Below are positions 34,343 through 44,683 of a DNA stretch of 64,000 bases, piece after piece; the stretch's first letter is position 1, and every line of letters begins with the position of its first letter. The notes under the pieces were generated by a model. It worked only from the letters and a program-made list of their open reading frames with translations. It was not told the origin of the DNA and did no database searches. The position numbers and the translations under genes were made by a program. Source of the DNA: Leptospiraceae bacterium (lineage in GTDB: Bacteria; Spirochaetota; Leptospiria; Leptospirales; Leptonemataceae); the NCBI GenBank assembly GCA_026418015.1, contig JAOACE010000013.1, positions 310,001-374,000 on the forward strand. Direction: 5' to 3'.

Positions 34343-34846
34343 ATGAATCAATTACCCAATTATCCCATAGTTGGTATTATAATGGGAAGTCAATCCGATC
34401 TCGAAACGATGAAGGAAGCAGCATTAATTCTTAAAGAATTTCAAATTCCATACGAAATACAAGTTGTATCTGCTCATCGAACACCAGAATGGATGTTCGA
34501 ATATGCAAAGAGTGCAGAAACAAAAGGATTAGAAGTAATCATCGCAGGAGCAGGTGGAGCTGCACATCTTCCTGGAATGACAGCTTCTCTAACAACTTTA
34601 CCTGTAATTGGGGTTCCCGTTCAATCAAAAAGTTTAAACGGTTTAGATTCCTTATTATCGATTGTTCAGATGCCGGCGGGAGTTCCAGTTGCAACTGTTG
34701 CCATTGGAACTTCTGGTGCGAAAAATGCTGGATTGTTAGCAGTTCGAATTTTAGCAAACAAATATCCGCATTTAAGAGAAAAACTTCATCAATTTTACAA
34801 TAGCATAAAAAATTCTGTCTTAGAACAAAAAAACATAGAACTATGA
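34343..34846 (+). CDS. purE: PurE, N5-carboxyaminoimidazole ribonucleotide mutase
   Basis: Moves the carboxyl group from N5 to C4 of the aminoimidazole ribonucleotide in purine synthesis. Signatures: [33 protein letters not shown] (catalytic His), [19 protein letters not shown] and [34 protein letters not shown]. 167 residues; class I, as its partner PurK follows with an ATGA overlap. It has its own upstream gap of 98 bases with AT-rich promoter-like sequence but no clear consensus. Confidence 0.96.
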   Translation: MNQLPNYPIVGIIMGSQSDLETMKEAALILKEFQIPYEIQVVSAHRTPEWMFEYAKSAETKGLEVIIAGAGGAAHLPGMTASLTTLPVIGVPVQSKSLNGLDSLLSIVQMPAGVPVATVAIGTSGAKNAGLLAVRILANKYPHLREKLHQFYNSIKNSVLEQKNIEL

Positions 34847-36030
34847 ATTTAACCTCTTTTACAATAGGTATTATCGGTGGTGGCCAATTGGGAAGAATGC
34901 TCGCTTATGAAGCTTTTAAAAAAGGCTTTAAGATTGCTGTTTTAGATCCCGATCCCAATGCACCAGCAATGCAAATTTGTCATTTTCCTATTGTTGATGA
35001 TTTCGACAGCGAAGAAGCTTTTTTAAAACTAATCCAATATGCTGATGTAATTACCTACGAATTCGAAAATATAGAACCAGAATTATTAATATATTACCAA
35101 AACCAAAAACCTGTTTTTCCAAACCCAGATATTCTAAAAATTTCTAAAAATCGCAACAAAGAAAAAAAGTTCGTAGAAAAATACAATGTAGCAATTCCTA
35201 AAATCTATCCCATAAACACAATCGAAAATAATAGAGATTTTATAAAAAATTTATACAATAATTTAATAGAAACAAAAAGTGATTGGATCATTAAAACCTC
35301 CGAAGGTGGATATGATGGCAAATTTCAAATCCATTTTAATTATTCTTACATAGCGTTAGAAGAATTTATAAATCATTTGGAAGGAATTTTTGGTGTTTTT
35401 AAAACCCATCAAATCTCTGTAATTATCGAAGAAAAGATCAATTATGATTTTGAATTTAGTATTATTGCCTGTGGATATAAAAAAACATCAAACGAGATCG
35501 ATGTAGTTTTTTTTCCTATTTTTATTAACGAACATAAAGAAGGTATTCTACGAAAAACATTATCTTTAAAAACATTTGATATACCAGAACTCCAAGAATT
35601 AAAAGAAAAGATCAGACAAATTATAATAGATTACCATTACATTGGTTTGTTAACGATGGAGTTTTTTTATCATAAAAATAAAATATATTTTAACGAAATG
35701 GCACCGCGTCCACATAATTCTGGTCACCTTACCATCGAAGGATGTAATTATTCCCAATTTGAACAACATATCCGTGCTATTTCTAATCTTCCTGTTCATC
35801 CACCAATTTTATTGAATCATGCAGGAATGCTCAACCTTGTATCTTTTAACAAATTAGACAAAAATCCAAAAATTATCGAAGAAATTTTAAAAATCGAACA
35901 AACTTATTTCCATTATTATGGGAAAAAAGAGCCCAAAGAAAAAAGAAAAATGGGACATATCACTATTGTTAACGAGGAAGAATCAAAACTAAAAGAAATT
36001 TTAAATTATTTAGAAAATTTAATTTATTAA
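34843..36030 (+). CDS. purK: PurK, 5-(carboxyamino)imidazole ribonucleotide synthase
   Basis: ATP-grasp enzyme making N5-CAIR from AIR, bicarbonate and ATP for PurE. N-terminal [23 protein letters not shown], the [15 protein letters not shown] stretch, ATP-grasp [17 protein letters not shown] and [16 protein letters not shown], and [18 protein letters not shown] with the metal-binding residues. 395 residues. Start overlaps the purE stop by four bases. Confidence 0.95.
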   Translation: MNLTSFTIGIIGGGQLGRMLAYEAFKKGFKIAVLDPDPNAPAMQICHFPIVDDFDSEEAFLKLIQYADVITYEFENIEPELLIYYQNQKPVFPNPDILKISKNRNKEKKFVEKYNVAIPKIYPINTIENNRDFIKNLYNNLIETKSDWIIKTSEGGYDGKFQIHFNYSYIALEEFINHLEGIFGVFKTHQISVIIEEKINYDFEFSIIACGYKKTSNEIDVVFFPIFINEHKEGILRKTLSLKTFDIPELQELKEKIRQIIIDYHYIGLLTMEFFYHKNKIYFNEMAPRPHNSGHLTIEGCNYSQFEQHIRAISNLPVHPPILLNHAGMLNLVSFNKLDKNPKIIEEILKIEQTYFHYYGKKEPKEKRKMGHITIVNEEESKLKEILNYLENLIY

Positions 36031-36036
36031 TTATTT

Positions 36037-37188
36037 TTATAAATTTGATATAATTTCTTCTAAAAATCTTTTTAACATTGGAAATTTATTGCGATTTAAA
36101 TCGGATTTATTGTTATGCTTTTCGATGGTTTTTTTATAGATAGAGCCTAACTGCACTTTTAATGTGTTACCAGAAATATTCAAAATATTAAGGATTTCTT
36201 TTCTGTCCTTATTTTCTAATACATAGCGACAAATCATTGCTTCTTGATGGGTTAACCCATATTCTTTTCTAAGTTTTTCGTAAATCTTTTCGAAGGATCC
36301 AACCGGTACAGGAGGAGAAAATAAAATATTAAAAAATAGTAATGATAAAAACGACGTTATAACTGCAAACAAGAAAAATAGAAACTTATTTTCGTAAATG
36401 ACATGAATTAAATCAGAGAATATCCAAATTATGATCAATGTAAGAGCAATAGCAGATATGATTCCACTAACTTTTAAAAAAAACTTAGCTTTATTTTCTA
36501 AATATTGCTCTCTAAAATAAATTGCTGCCAAAATGGTTGTTAAGACAGCATCTGCTGCATTCCCAATAGGCAATGTATTAAATCCCCATAGAGCGACAAA
36601 ATTAGTTATAGAAGCTAATACAATTAAAACAAAAATTCCTGTAATAATTTTTACTCTTTTATCCTCTGGATGATTTTTGATATACACAAATAGGTAATAA
36701 AAGCTAACTATAAATACAAATAACCAATATAGATTTGTTATATAGGAACCATAACCAGCATTAGGATAAAAACCCCAATCAAACTTATTTACACCGTTGA
36801 TAAAAAGATTGTTTCGAGAAGAAAAAAAATAAGAATAATTTAGAAGTATATACCATACAAAAGAAAAAAACAAAGAAATCTTCATGATTTTTTCTATTGT
36901 TGGGATAGATGTCTTACTAAGTTCTAAACTAAACAATAAAAAAGAATTTGTCATCAATAACTGAAATGTATACATATAAAATAAATTCTGAATGGCTTGC
37001 TCTGGTGTTGGTGCAATATATGTTAAAAATAAATATAGATTCCATCCAGCAATCCCAACATAAAACATAGTTAAGGTAAAGCGAGATTGTCTACGTTCTC
37101 CACTAAAATACAAAACAATCAAAATAGCGATATCTGCCAATAATGCAGCAAAAGGAACAATATAAAAATACAAAAATCGATGATCCAT
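36037..37188 (-). CDS. Membrane-bound LuxR-type regulator (multi-span sensor)
   Basis: From ATG 37188 about 383 residues. The first ~290 residues contain about nine hydrophobic spans with short loops, resembling the 7TM sensor part of some histidine kinases. The last 75 residues are a LuxR/GerE-type helix-turn-helix: EYGLTHQEAMICRYVLENKDRKEILNILNISGNTLKVQLGSIYKKT, with the recognition helix at NISGNTLKVQLGSIYKK. No kinase or receiver domain is present. It would bind DNA while embedded in the inner membrane and respond to a signal sensed by the spans. Convergent with purK, six bases apart. Confidence 0.78.
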   Translation of the reverse strand: MDHRFLYFYIVPFAALLADIAILIVLYFSGERRQSRFTLTMFYVGIAGWNLYLFLTYIAPTPEQAIQNLFYMYTFQLLMTNSFLLFSLELSKTSIPTIEKIMKISLFFSFVWYILLNYSYFFSSRNNLFINGVNKFDWGFYPNAGYGSYITNLYWLFVFIVSFYYLFVYIKNHPEDKRVKIITGIFVLIVLASITNFVALWGFNTLPIGNAADAVLTTILAAIYFREQYLENKAKFFLKVSGIISAIALTLIIIWIFSDLIHVIYENKFLFFLFAVITSFLSLLFFNILFSPPVPVGSFEKIYEKLRKEYGLTHQEAMICRYVLENKDRKEILNILNISGNTLKVQLGSIYKKTIEKHNNKSDLNRNKFPMLKRFLEEIISNL

Positions 37189-37246
37189 TCGTCTAAACAA
37201 ATATTTAAGTTTTTAACAATTTGTAAATTATTTTTTAACTATATTG

Positions 37247-37732
37247 TTAAATTCTTATTAAAGGTCTAAACCATGGTATTCCTAATATTAAAATTATTAA
37301 AGAAATTGAACTAATAATGATAATTTTTTTATAGTGATTTAGGTTTTCTATCTTTTTAACAGAAACATTTAAATAATGTATTAATCCTACAAAAATCAAC
37401 ATTAATATGGGATGTTCCACCACAATGATTCTTAATTCTCTTTGTTTCATAACCATAGTAAAATCAGTCCATAGTCCCACTATATTGGGATTTAAAAAAT
37501 ACAATGTGAACCCAATCAAAAATTGAATATTTACAAGTATGGTTAATACCAAAGAAATCTTTCTTAAAATAATTTTGGACGAATCTAGAAAATTGTTCGC
37601 TTGGGATTCATTCATTTTGATTTTACTTTTTATTCCAAGTATATCGATAATGACTTTGATCATTAACCCAACAATTACAATCAAAATAGCCCAACGAATC
37701 AAGTTATGCAAAGATAAAACAAAATTTATCAT
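37247..37732 (-). CDS. Four-span membrane protein (cytochrome-b-like annotation family)
   Basis: About 161 residues from ATG 37732; the frame also opens at 37792. Four spans, with LSLHNLIRWAILIVIVG in the first, FLIGFTLYFLNP in the second, RIIVVEHPILMLIFVGLIHYL in the third, and IILILGIPWFRPLIRI in the fourth. The pattern of an LH-x2-RW start, a central HP and a terminal PW is what I recall from small Bacteroidetes membrane proteins often labelled cytochrome B; the two His could ligate haem, but this is unproven. Divergent from gyrA. Confidence 0.6.
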   Translation of the reverse strand: MINFVLSLHNLIRWAILIVIVGLMIKVIIDILGIKSKIKMNESQANNFLDSSKIILRKISLVLTILVNIQFLIGFTLYFLNPNIVGLWTDFTMVMKQRELRIIVVEHPILMLIFVGLIHYLNVSVKKIENLNHYKKIIIISSISLIILILGIPWFRPLIRI

Positions 37733-37803
37733 GACTTCAAAAAAATAAATGCTTAAAATTTGAAAAGTTTTTATTGATTTTCTGTTTATCATTAGAAAAA
37801 AAA

Positions 37804-40314
37804 ATGTCCTTAATGGAAAATAGAAACGAAGAACATTTTAATCCAATCATAATGCCCGATATAAGCGAAGCAATCAAAAAGGGTAATCGCATAGTCGAGG
37901 TAGATTTAGAGAATCAAATGAAATCTGCCTACTTAGATTATGCGATGAGCGTCATTGTAGGTAGAGCATTACCTGATGTTCGAGATGGATTAAAGCCTGT
38001 TCACAGAAGAATTCTATATGCAATGCACGAAAGGGCATGGAGGCACGATAGACCTTTTGTAAAATGTGCGAAAATTGTTGGGGAAGTAATAGGTAATTAC
38101 CATCCTCATGGCGATATGGCTGTATACGAAACCTTAGTAAGGATGGCACAAGATTTTGTAATGAACATACCTTTGATCGAAGGGCAAGGAAATTTTGGTT
38201 CTATCGATGGAGATAGTCCAGCAGCTTATCGTTATACAGAAGCTCGATTAACAATTGCTGCAGAAGAATTACTTCGCGATATCGATAAAAATACGGTCGA
38301 TTTTATCCCAAATTTTGATGATACGAGAGAAGAACCTACTGTTTTACCTGCTGGACTTCCTAATTTATTGATCAATGGTTCAAGTGGTATTGCAGTAGGG
38401 ATGGCAACCAACATTCCTCCACACAATCCAGCAGAAGTGATTAAAGCAGTTAACGCTCTAATTGATAATCCAAATTTATCTATAAAAGAATTAATGAAGA
38501 TTATCCCCGCACCAGATTTTCCCACTGGTGGAATTATTATTGGTGGCGAAGGATTAAAAGAAGCTTACACAACTGGCAAAGGATCTATTAGAATAAGAGC
38601 CAAAATCGACATAGAAGAAACCAAGAAAAAAAAGACTCTACTTGTGATAAAAGAAATTCCCTATCAAGTAAACAAAAAAAATGTATTAGAAAAAATAGGA
38701 GAATTAGTTCAAAATAAAATCATCGAAGGAATTGCAGATATCAAGGACTTATCCGATAGACATGGTATTCGCGTAGAAATCGAATTAAAAAAAGATGTTA
38801 ATCCACAGATTGTATTGAATCAGTTGTATAAAATGACTCAACTACAAGTAAGCTATGGAATCATTTTCTTAGCACTTGTAGATGGACAACCTAAGATCTT
38901 AAACCTAAAAGAAATCCTAACGGAATATATTTCTCATCGTAAACAAGTTATAGTAAGAAGAACTAAATACGAATTAGAAGAAGCAGAAAAAAGAGCTCAT
39001 ATATTAGAAGGATTAAAGATTGCGTTAGATTTTATCGACGAAGTAATCAAAATCATTCGTTCTTCTAAAACAGTCGAAGAAGCAAGAGAGAGATTGATCA
39101 AACGTTTTAAACTTACAGAAATTCAGGCTAATGCAATTCTTGACATGAGATTACAAAAATTAACCTCGTTAGAAAGTCAGAAAATCATCGAAGAATTAGA
39201 AGAATTAAAAAAGAAAATCGAAGACTTTAAAGATATTTTAGCAAAAGAGGAGCGCCAATACCAAATCGTAAAAGAAGAATTGAATACAGCATTAGAAAAG
39301 ATTTCTAAGGATCATTCTAAACGGCTATCCGAAATTGATCAAAGCTCCGTAGATACAACATCATTCGAAGTAACGGATTTAATCCATGACGAAGATGTGA
39401 TTATATCAATTTCTAACGATGGTTTTATAAAAAGAACCAACATTGATTCTTTTAGAAGACAAAAAAGAGGTGGAAAAGGTATAAAAGGAACAACACTTCG
39501 TAAAGAAGATACAGTAAAAATTTTAGCACATGCTTCTACTCACGATGCCCTTTTATTATTTTCTAACAAAGGTAAAGTTTTTAGCGTTATGGTGCACGAA
39601 ATTCCAGAAGCTTCGCGAGATGCTCGCGGTAAATCTTTAAAAGCACTATTAAACCTTGCCCAAGATGAATTTATTACAACCGTTTGCGCCGTAGAAGATT
39701 TTTCTAAGGATAAAGCCATTGTAATGATTAGTAAAGAAGGAATTCTAAAAAAATCAGATTTAGAGCTATTCAAAAATTCTAAAAAGAAAGGAATTACAGC
39801 CATTAACTTGCGAAAAGAAGACGAGCTTGTAAAAGTTTGCATTGTAAACCCCAAAGATGATATTATTATTGCAACAAAACATTGCTTAGCACTTAGAACA
39901 AACCTAGGAAAAATGAGAAGCCAAGGAAGAAATGCAGCTGGCATCATTGGAATTAAACTCGAAAAAGATGACGAAGTAATCGGAATGGATGTAATCGGTA
40001 AGAAAAAATATATATTGGCAGTATCTGAGAATGGTTATGGAAAACTTATGGAAGAAAAAGAATTTTCTGTCAAAGGGCGAGGTGGCAAAGGTATGACATA
40101 TTTTAAAAATACCGAAAAAACAGGATATCCTTCCGCTATTGCTTGTGCTAATAAAGATGATGAATTGTTTATCATCCTTTCATCGGGAAATATTATTCGT
40201 CTAGGAATCGAAGAAATATCGATACAAAAAAGAAATACATCTGGTATTCGATTAGTAAGTGTTGATAATGATTCTGATAAAGTAGAAGATATTGCAATTC
40301 TTCCCAATCAATAA
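37804..40314 (+). CDS. gyrA: GyrA, DNA gyrase subunit A
   Basis: Breakage-reunion subunit of DNA gyrase. Catalytic Tyr144 is in AAYRYTEARL; other blocks are YAMSVIVGRALPDVRDGLKPVHRRILYAM and the C-terminal beta-pinwheel with the GyrA box QKRGGKG (in SFRRQKRGGKGIKGT), which separates gyrase from topoisomerase IV. Start at ATG 37804 (836 residues); the frame opens 30 bases earlier. In the quinolone pocket the residue equal to E. coli Ser83 is Met105, and Asp87 is Glu109. gyrB is not in the window. Followed by a strong bidirectional terminator. Confidence 0.96.
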   Translation: MSLMENRNEEHFNPIIMPDISEAIKKGNRIVEVDLENQMKSAYLDYAMSVIVGRALPDVRDGLKPVHRRILYAMHERAWRHDRPFVKCAKIVGEVIGNYHPHGDMAVYETLVRMAQDFVMNIPLIEGQGNFGSIDGDSPAAYRYTEARLTIAAEELLRDIDKNTVDFIPNFDDTREEPTVLPAGLPNLLINGSSGIAVGMATNIPPHNPAEVIKAVNALIDNPNLSIKELMKIIPAPDFPTGGIIIGGEGLKEAYTTGKGSIRIRAKIDIEETKKKKTLLVIKEIPYQVNKKNVLEKIGELVQNKIIEGIADIKDLSDRHGIRVEIELKKDVNPQIVLNQLYKMTQLQVSYGIIFLALVDGQPKILNLKEILTEYISHRKQVIVRRTKYELEEAEKRAHILEGLKIALDFIDEVIKIIRSSKTVEEARERLIKRFKLTEIQANAILDMRLQKLTSLESQKIIEELEELKKKIEDFKDILAKEERQYQIVKEELNTALEKISKDHSKRLSEIDQSSVDTTSFEVTDLIHDEDVIISISNDGFIKRTNIDSFRRQKRGGKGIKGTTLRKEDTVKILAHASTHDALLLFSNKGKVFSVMVHEIPEASRDARGKSLKALLNLAQDEFITTVCAVEDFSKDKAIVMISKEGILKKSDLELFKNSKKKGITAINLRKEDELVKVCIVNPKDDIIIATKHCLALRTNLGKMRSQGRNAAGIIGIKLEKDDEVIGMDVIGKKKYILAVSENGYGKLMEEKEFSVKGRGGKGMTYFKNTEKTGYPSAIACANKDDELFIILSSGNIIRLGIEEISIQKRNTSGIRLVSVDNDSDKVEDIAILPNQ

Positions 40315-40341
40315 AAAAGTACCTCTGTTCGAGGTACTTTT
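40315..40341. terminator. Bidirectional terminator between gyrA and the PIN/TRAM gene
   Basis: AAAAGTACCTC (40315-40325), five-base loop, GAGGTACTTTT (40331-40341). The stem is perfect and has A/T flanks on both sides, so it can serve both convergent genes. Confidence 0.85.
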
Positions 40342-40351
40342 GATAAATATT

Positions 40352-41440
40352 TTATCTTTTAGTTCTTTTAAGGATATTATCTTTGGGTTTTTTGTTTTTT
40401 AAGTCTTGATCTAATTTTAAATTTTGTTGTTGAAGTTCTTCTTCCGAAACTGGTCCAATTGCTTTTGTAAAAATCATTTTCCCTGCAGCGGTTTGAATAA
40501 TGGAAGTAACACTTACTTTAACAACCTTTCCAATTAATTCTCTACCATCTTCTATTACAACCATTGTTCCATCATCTAAATAACCAATGCCTTGATTTTC
40601 GTCTTTTCCTTCTTTAACTACTTGTATTCGAAGTTCTTCGCCCGGTAAAACAATCGGTCTTAATGCTTCTGTAAGAGCATTTAAATTCAACACTTGCACA
40701 CCTTGAACTTCTGCAACCTTTTCCAAATTAAAATCATTTGTAATCAACTTACCACCAATATCTCTTGCTAATTGTATCAACTTCGAATCAACATCTCTAA
40801 TGTCTGGATAATCAATATAACTAATTTTAACTTTTATATTATTTAACTGCTGGAGTTCATTCAACATATCTAAACCACGTCTGCCGCGATTGCGTTTAAT
40901 GGGATCTGCTGAATCGCTAATCAATTGTATTTCTCTAAGCACAAAATTTGGTATTATAAACGGACCTTCGATAAAATTAGTTTTTGCAATTTTTAGAATT
41001 CGACCATCGATAATCACCGAAGAATCCAATATCTTTTCTGAACCAACAGGCTCTTCTTTTGCAAATTCATTAGGAGATATAACATTACTTAATGGTAGAG
41101 AACCATAAAAATATCCAAAGAAGCCCCCAAGAAAAAGAAATAGCAATAATATATCAAAATACCAATTCCTTAAAATTTCTGAGCTATCCATAAATATATT
41201 TTGAATTAAACTATAAAAAAACCAATTAAAGACAAACCCCAAGCCAATCCCTAAAAGAGCAAATATCCATTTTCGCTTTTGATCTTTCGTAAATTTTTGG
41301 TTGAAAATTACTAAGATCTCTGATAGTATCAAAAAGACACCACCAACAATAGAAGAATAGATTAAATTTGATTGAATTAAATAAGAAATGCCAAAAGCAA
41401 ATATGCCTAAAACAAGAGGCACTAAAATATAAGTTAACAT
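40352..41440 (-). CDS. PIN/TRAM-domain membrane protein (YacL-like)
   Basis: 362 residues. Four N-terminal spans (residues 1-125), a PIN nuclease-fold domain ([20 protein letters not shown], then [42 protein letters not shown]; the acidic residues Asp, Glu, Asp and Asp are kept), and a TRAM RNA-binding domain ([28 protein letters not shown]). This is the YacL architecture. In many bacteria it lies beside carD and isp genes; here carD is directly upstream, while isp genes are absent. Strong AAGGAG before the ATG. Confidence 0.9.
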   Translation of the reverse strand: MLTYILVPLVLGIFAFGISYLIQSNLIYSSIVGGVFLILSEILVIFNQKFTKDQKRKWIFALLGIGLGFVFNWFFYSLIQNIFMDSSEILRNWYFDILLLFLFLGGFFGYFYGSLPLSNVISPNEFAKEEPVGSEKILDSSVIIDGRILKIAKTNFIEGPFIIPNFVLREIQLISDSADPIKRNRGRRGLDMLNELQQLNNIKVKISYIDYPDIRDVDSKLIQLARDIGGKLITNDFNLEKVAEVQGVQVLNLNALTEALRPIVLPGEELRIQVVKEGKDENQGIGYLDDGTMVVIEDGRELIGKVVKVSVTSIIQTAAGKMIFTKAIGPVSEEELQQQNLKLDQDLKNKKPKDNILKRTKR

Positions 41441-41503
41441 AAGAAACTCCTTTTAATTTAGGTTTTATTCTAAGGAGCTATTGGAATTTATTAGGCACTC
41501 AGA

Positions 41504-42106
41504 CTATTGTTTAGAAAGTAGTTCAGAAACCAGGTTTTTTGCTTCTTCTAATGGGATATTTTTAGCTATAGCAAGCTCTCCCGTTACCAAGGCATAGGCT
41601 GTTTCGTATAGACGGCGTTCCATTAAAGATAATTCTTTATCTTTGGCTCTTTTATAAAGATTTCTACAAACCTGAGCTATTTCAAAAATGGAACCAGATT
41701 TTATTTTGTTTAAATTGTTCTGATATCGGATTTTCCAATCTTCTTCTAATTCATCCTGTTCTTCTTCTAAGATTTTTAGAACCTTCTTTACTTCTGTTTT
41801 TTTTATAACAGGTCTTATTCCAGCAGTTTCTACATTATCTACTGGAATTTTGATGGTTAAATTTTTATCAACAATGTGAATTATATAATAGGGCTTCTTT
41901 TGGTTGGAAACCTTTAAACTTTCTATACCAATAATTTTACCTACACCTTGGGATGGATAAACAATATAATCATTAACCTGAAATTCCAAATTCTTTTCTT
42001 TTAATGATTCCATATCATTTTCTATTCTTTTTGGTTTTTTTTCTTTAATTTCGCTCTTTTTGGATTTTACATCTTTCTTTTTATTTTTTGGATCTGTCTG
42101 AGGCAT
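41504..42106 (-). CDS. carD: CarD/CdnL-family RNA polymerase-binding regulator
   Basis: Binds the RNA polymerase beta subunit and stabilises open promoter complexes. About 200 residues from ATG 42106. The first 50 are Lys/Asp-rich and disordered-looking. The RNAP-interaction domain begins at FQVNDYIVYPSQGVGKIIGIESL, and the C-terminal helical DNA-binding domain at SGSIFEIAQVCRNLYKRAKDKELSLMERRLYETA, both highly characteristic. The frame runs upstream to 42181, but that adds 25 residues outside the family. Divergent from the thiolase gene. Confidence 0.93.
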   Translation of the reverse strand: MPQTDPKNKKKDVKSKKSEIKEKKPKRIENDMESLKEKNLEFQVNDYIVYPSQGVGKIIGIESLKVSNQKKPYYIIHIVDKNLTIKIPVDNVETAGIRPVIKKTEVKKVLKILEEEQDELEEDWKIRYQNNLNKIKSGSIFEIAQVCRNLYKRAKDKELSLMERRLYETAYALVTGELAIAKNIPLEEAKNLVSELLSKQ

Positions 42107-42239
42107 AATAATTCCAATTATTGCTCCAAGTCTATTTAGAAATATTTCCCTTTTTTGACAACTCTTTTTTGTTAAAAACACTTGAAATTCTTGTTTTTAG
42201 AAAAAAATTGACATAAAAATCAATTTTTTTGGAGGAAAC

Positions 42240-43451
42240 ATGAATCCCGTATATATTATTGATGCAGTAAGAACACCTCGCGGTAAAGGAAAAAAAAGAG
42301 GAGCATTGGCTCATTTACATCCTGTTGATTTAGCAGCCTATTGTTTAAAATCTATCCCAGAAAGAAATCAACTCGATCCAGCACTAATAGAAGATGTTAT
42401 CTTGGGTTGTGTCTCTCAAGTAGGTGAACAAGGTGCTTGTATCGCAAGAAATGCAGTACTTGCTTCTGGTTTACCTATTTCTATTCCAGGATATACATTA
42501 AATCGATTTTGTGGATCTGGTTTACAAGCAGTTCAGAATGCTGCAGCAATGATTGGTTCTGGAATGATGGATATAGTTGTTGCAGGTGGTGTTGAATCCA
42601 TGAGTCGTGTAAAAATGGGCGCAGACATAGAAGGTTTGGATCTAAGTGTTGGTAACGAAACCCTAAAAAATAATTTTAACCTCGTTCCACAAGGAATTTC
42701 TGCGGATCTAATCGCAACCATTTACAATATTACACGCGAAGAAGCTGATCGTTTTGCAGAACAAAGTCAAATCAATGCTCATAACGCAATACAAAATGGC
42801 TACTTTAAAAAAAGTATTATTCCCGTACCAGCAGAAAAAGGTGGCTTTGTAGAATTAGACGAACATCCAAGAATAGAAAATACTTTTGAATTTTTATCCA
42901 ACCTTCCCGCAGCATTCAAAACAATTGGAGAAAAAGAATTAGATGCTATTGCGTTAAAGACTTATCCACAAGTAAATAAAATCAACCATATCCATACTTT
43001 GGGAAATTCTTCTGGTGTCGTAGATGGAGCTGCTACTGTTTTACTTGCAAGCGAAGAAGCAGTAAAAAAATATCATCTTAAACCACGTGCGCGAATTGTA
43101 TCTACCGCGGCAGTTGGAACAGAACCCACAATTATGTTAACAGGACCAGTGCCAGCATCCCAAAAAGCCTTACAAAAAGCAGGTCTAAAAGTAGAAGATA
43201 TAGACTTATGGGAAATCAACGAAGCATTTGCTGCTGTTGTAATTTATACAATGCGACAATTAGGTATACCAAGAGAAAAAGTAAATGTAAACGGTGGAGC
43301 GATAGCACTAGGTCATCCCCTTGGAGCAACAGGTGCAATTCTATTGGGAACAATTGTAGATGAACTAGAAAGAAGCAACAAAAGATATGGATTAGTGACC
43401 CTTTGTATTGGTGGTGGAATGGGCGTAGCAACCGTTGTTGAAAGAGTTTGA
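42240..43451 (+). CDS. Acetyl-CoA acyltransferase (thiolase)
   Basis: Condenses or cleaves acyl-CoA in fatty-acid metabolism. Nucleophilic Cys in [15 protein letters not shown], catalytic His in [20 protein letters not shown], second Cys in [13 protein letters not shown], and [16 protein letters not shown]. 403 residues, standard for the FadA type. GGAGG at 42231-42235 is a strong ribosome site. Single gene with its own terminator; a second, longer thiolase is in the lipid operon at 59.8-61.1 kb, so the two probably differ in chain length or direction. Confidence 0.92.
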   Translation: MNPVYIIDAVRTPRGKGKKRGALAHLHPVDLAAYCLKSIPERNQLDPALIEDVILGCVSQVGEQGACIARNAVLASGLPISIPGYTLNRFCGSGLQAVQNAAAMIGSGMMDIVVAGGVESMSRVKMGADIEGLDLSVGNETLKNNFNLVPQGISADLIATIYNITREEADRFAEQSQINAHNAIQNGYFKKSIIPVPAEKGGFVELDEHPRIENTFEFLSNLPAAFKTIGEKELDAIALKTYPQVNKINHIHTLGNSSGVVDGAATVLLASEEAVKKYHLKPRARIVSTAAVGTEPTIMLTGPVPASQKALQKAGLKVEDIDLWEINEAFAAVVIYTMRQLGIPREKVNVNGGAIALGHPLGATGAILLGTIVDELERSNKRYGLVTLCIGGGMGVATVVERV

Positions 43452-43458
43452 TTTTTTT

Positions 43459-43485
43459 CCAGAAGGTGTCAGCCTTCTGGTTTTT
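43459..43485 (+). terminator. Rho-independent terminator of the thiolase gene
   Basis: CCAGAAGG (43459-43466), six-base loop, CCTTCTGG (43473-43480), then TTTTT. Perfect stem, eight bases after the stop codon. Confidence 0.88.
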
Positions 43486-43536
43486 ATCAAAGATTAATTT
43501 GATTTTCAATGAACTGATACAGAAAAAAATGATTCT

Positions 43537-44676
43537 ATGGACGAATACATCTATAAAAACTGGAGAGAATTAGAAAAAGAATATCAAAATTTAAAAAATC
43601 AGTTTCTTACTACTTGGAACAAAAATCAAATTGATGCGAAAATCGCAGAATTAAAAGATTTAGAACAATTAATGAATCAACCGAACTTCTGGGATGATAC
43701 AGAAAATGCAAAAAATATAAGTCAAAAAAAATCCTCATTAGAAAAAAACCTAAAACCATGGATGGATTTAAACAATGCTATAAACGATTTTCCCATAATG
43801 ATTGATTTAGTAAAAGAAGAACATAAAGAAAACGAAGAAGAAGCCTTAATAGAATTATCGAAAGAACTGAATCAATTAAAACAAAAATTAGAAGATATTC
43901 AAATTTCTTTAGCACTTTTAGGAGAAGACGATAGTAAAAATGCAATTTTAACCATCGTTTCTGGTGCAGGTGGAACAGAAAGTCAAGATTGGGCAGATAT
44001 GTTATTAAGAATGTATACGCGATGGATTCAGAAAAAAGGTTTTGATTACGAAGTGATTGATTATCAGCCTGGAGAAGAAGCTGGGATAAAATCTGCAACA
44101 TTATTAGTAAAAGGAGAAAATGCATTTGGATTGTTAAAATGCGAAAATGGAGTCCATCGTTTAGTTCGACAATCCCCTTTTAATGCAAACAACAAAAGAC
44201 ATACATCCTTTGCATCTGTTCATGTAGCACCAGAAATTGACGACAGTGTTGACATAGAAATTGATGAAAACGATCTTCGCATCGATACCTATCGTTCTAG
44301 TGGTGCTGGTGGTCAACATGTGAATAAAACAGATTCTGCTGTACGCATTTTACACATTCCTACTGGCATTGTGGTTCAATGTCAAAACGAACGATCGCAA
44401 CATAAAAACAAAGCTACAGCTCTAAAATTGTTAAAATCTAAGTTGTATGAGCTAGAAAAACAAAAAAAGAAACAAGAAATAGAAGCAAGATCTGGAGAAA
44501 AAAAAGATGTCTCTTGGGGAAATCAAATTCGAAGTTATGTATTCCATCCCTACAAACTTGTTAAAGATTTAAGAACAGATTACGAAACCTCCGACGTAGA
44601 AAGTGTAATGGATGGAGAAATCGATGATTTTATCAAAGCATATTTAAAAGAAATCGCTACACTAAAAACTCAGTAA
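43537..44676 (+). CDS. prfB: Peptide chain release factor 2, without frameshift
   Basis: Releases the nascent chain at UGA and UAA. The GGQ motif is in SSGAGGQHVNKTDSAV and the codon-reading motif is SPF in LVRQSPFNANN, which defines RF2 rather than RF1. 379 residues. The N-terminal helical part (residues 1-45) joins the second part (QLMNQPNFWDD) in one frame, with no CUU-UGA site. Many bacteria autoregulate prfB by a +1 frameshift near codon 25; this gene has lost it or never had it. Nearest neighbour is the convergent GDT1 gene. Confidence 0.95.
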   Translation: MDEYIYKNWRELEKEYQNLKNQFLTTWNKNQIDAKIAELKDLEQLMNQPNFWDDTENAKNISQKKSSLEKNLKPWMDLNNAINDFPIMIDLVKEEHKENEEEALIELSKELNQLKQKLEDIQISLALLGEDDSKNAILTIVSGAGGTESQDWADMLLRMYTRWIQKKGFDYEVIDYQPGEEAGIKSATLLVKGENAFGLLKCENGVHRLVRQSPFNANNKRHTSFASVHVAPEIDDSVDIEIDENDLRIDTYRSSGAGGQHVNKTDSAVRILHIPTGIVVQCQNERSQHKNKATALKLLKSKLYELEKQKKKQEIEARSGEKKDVSWGNQIRSYVFHPYKLVKDLRTDYETSDVESVMDGEIDDFIKAYLKEIATLKTQ

Positions 44677-44683
44677 TGGACGT

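Noticed and set aside
34489-34803. Ser/Cys-rich reading frame overlapping purE
   Set aside because: It lies inside purE in another frame with low-complexity composition typical of a shadow frame.
38232-38525. Reading frame opposite gyrA (and similar ones at 39540-39947 and 40035-40307)
   Set aside because: All are antisense to conserved gyrA codons and have no start signals or recognisable product.
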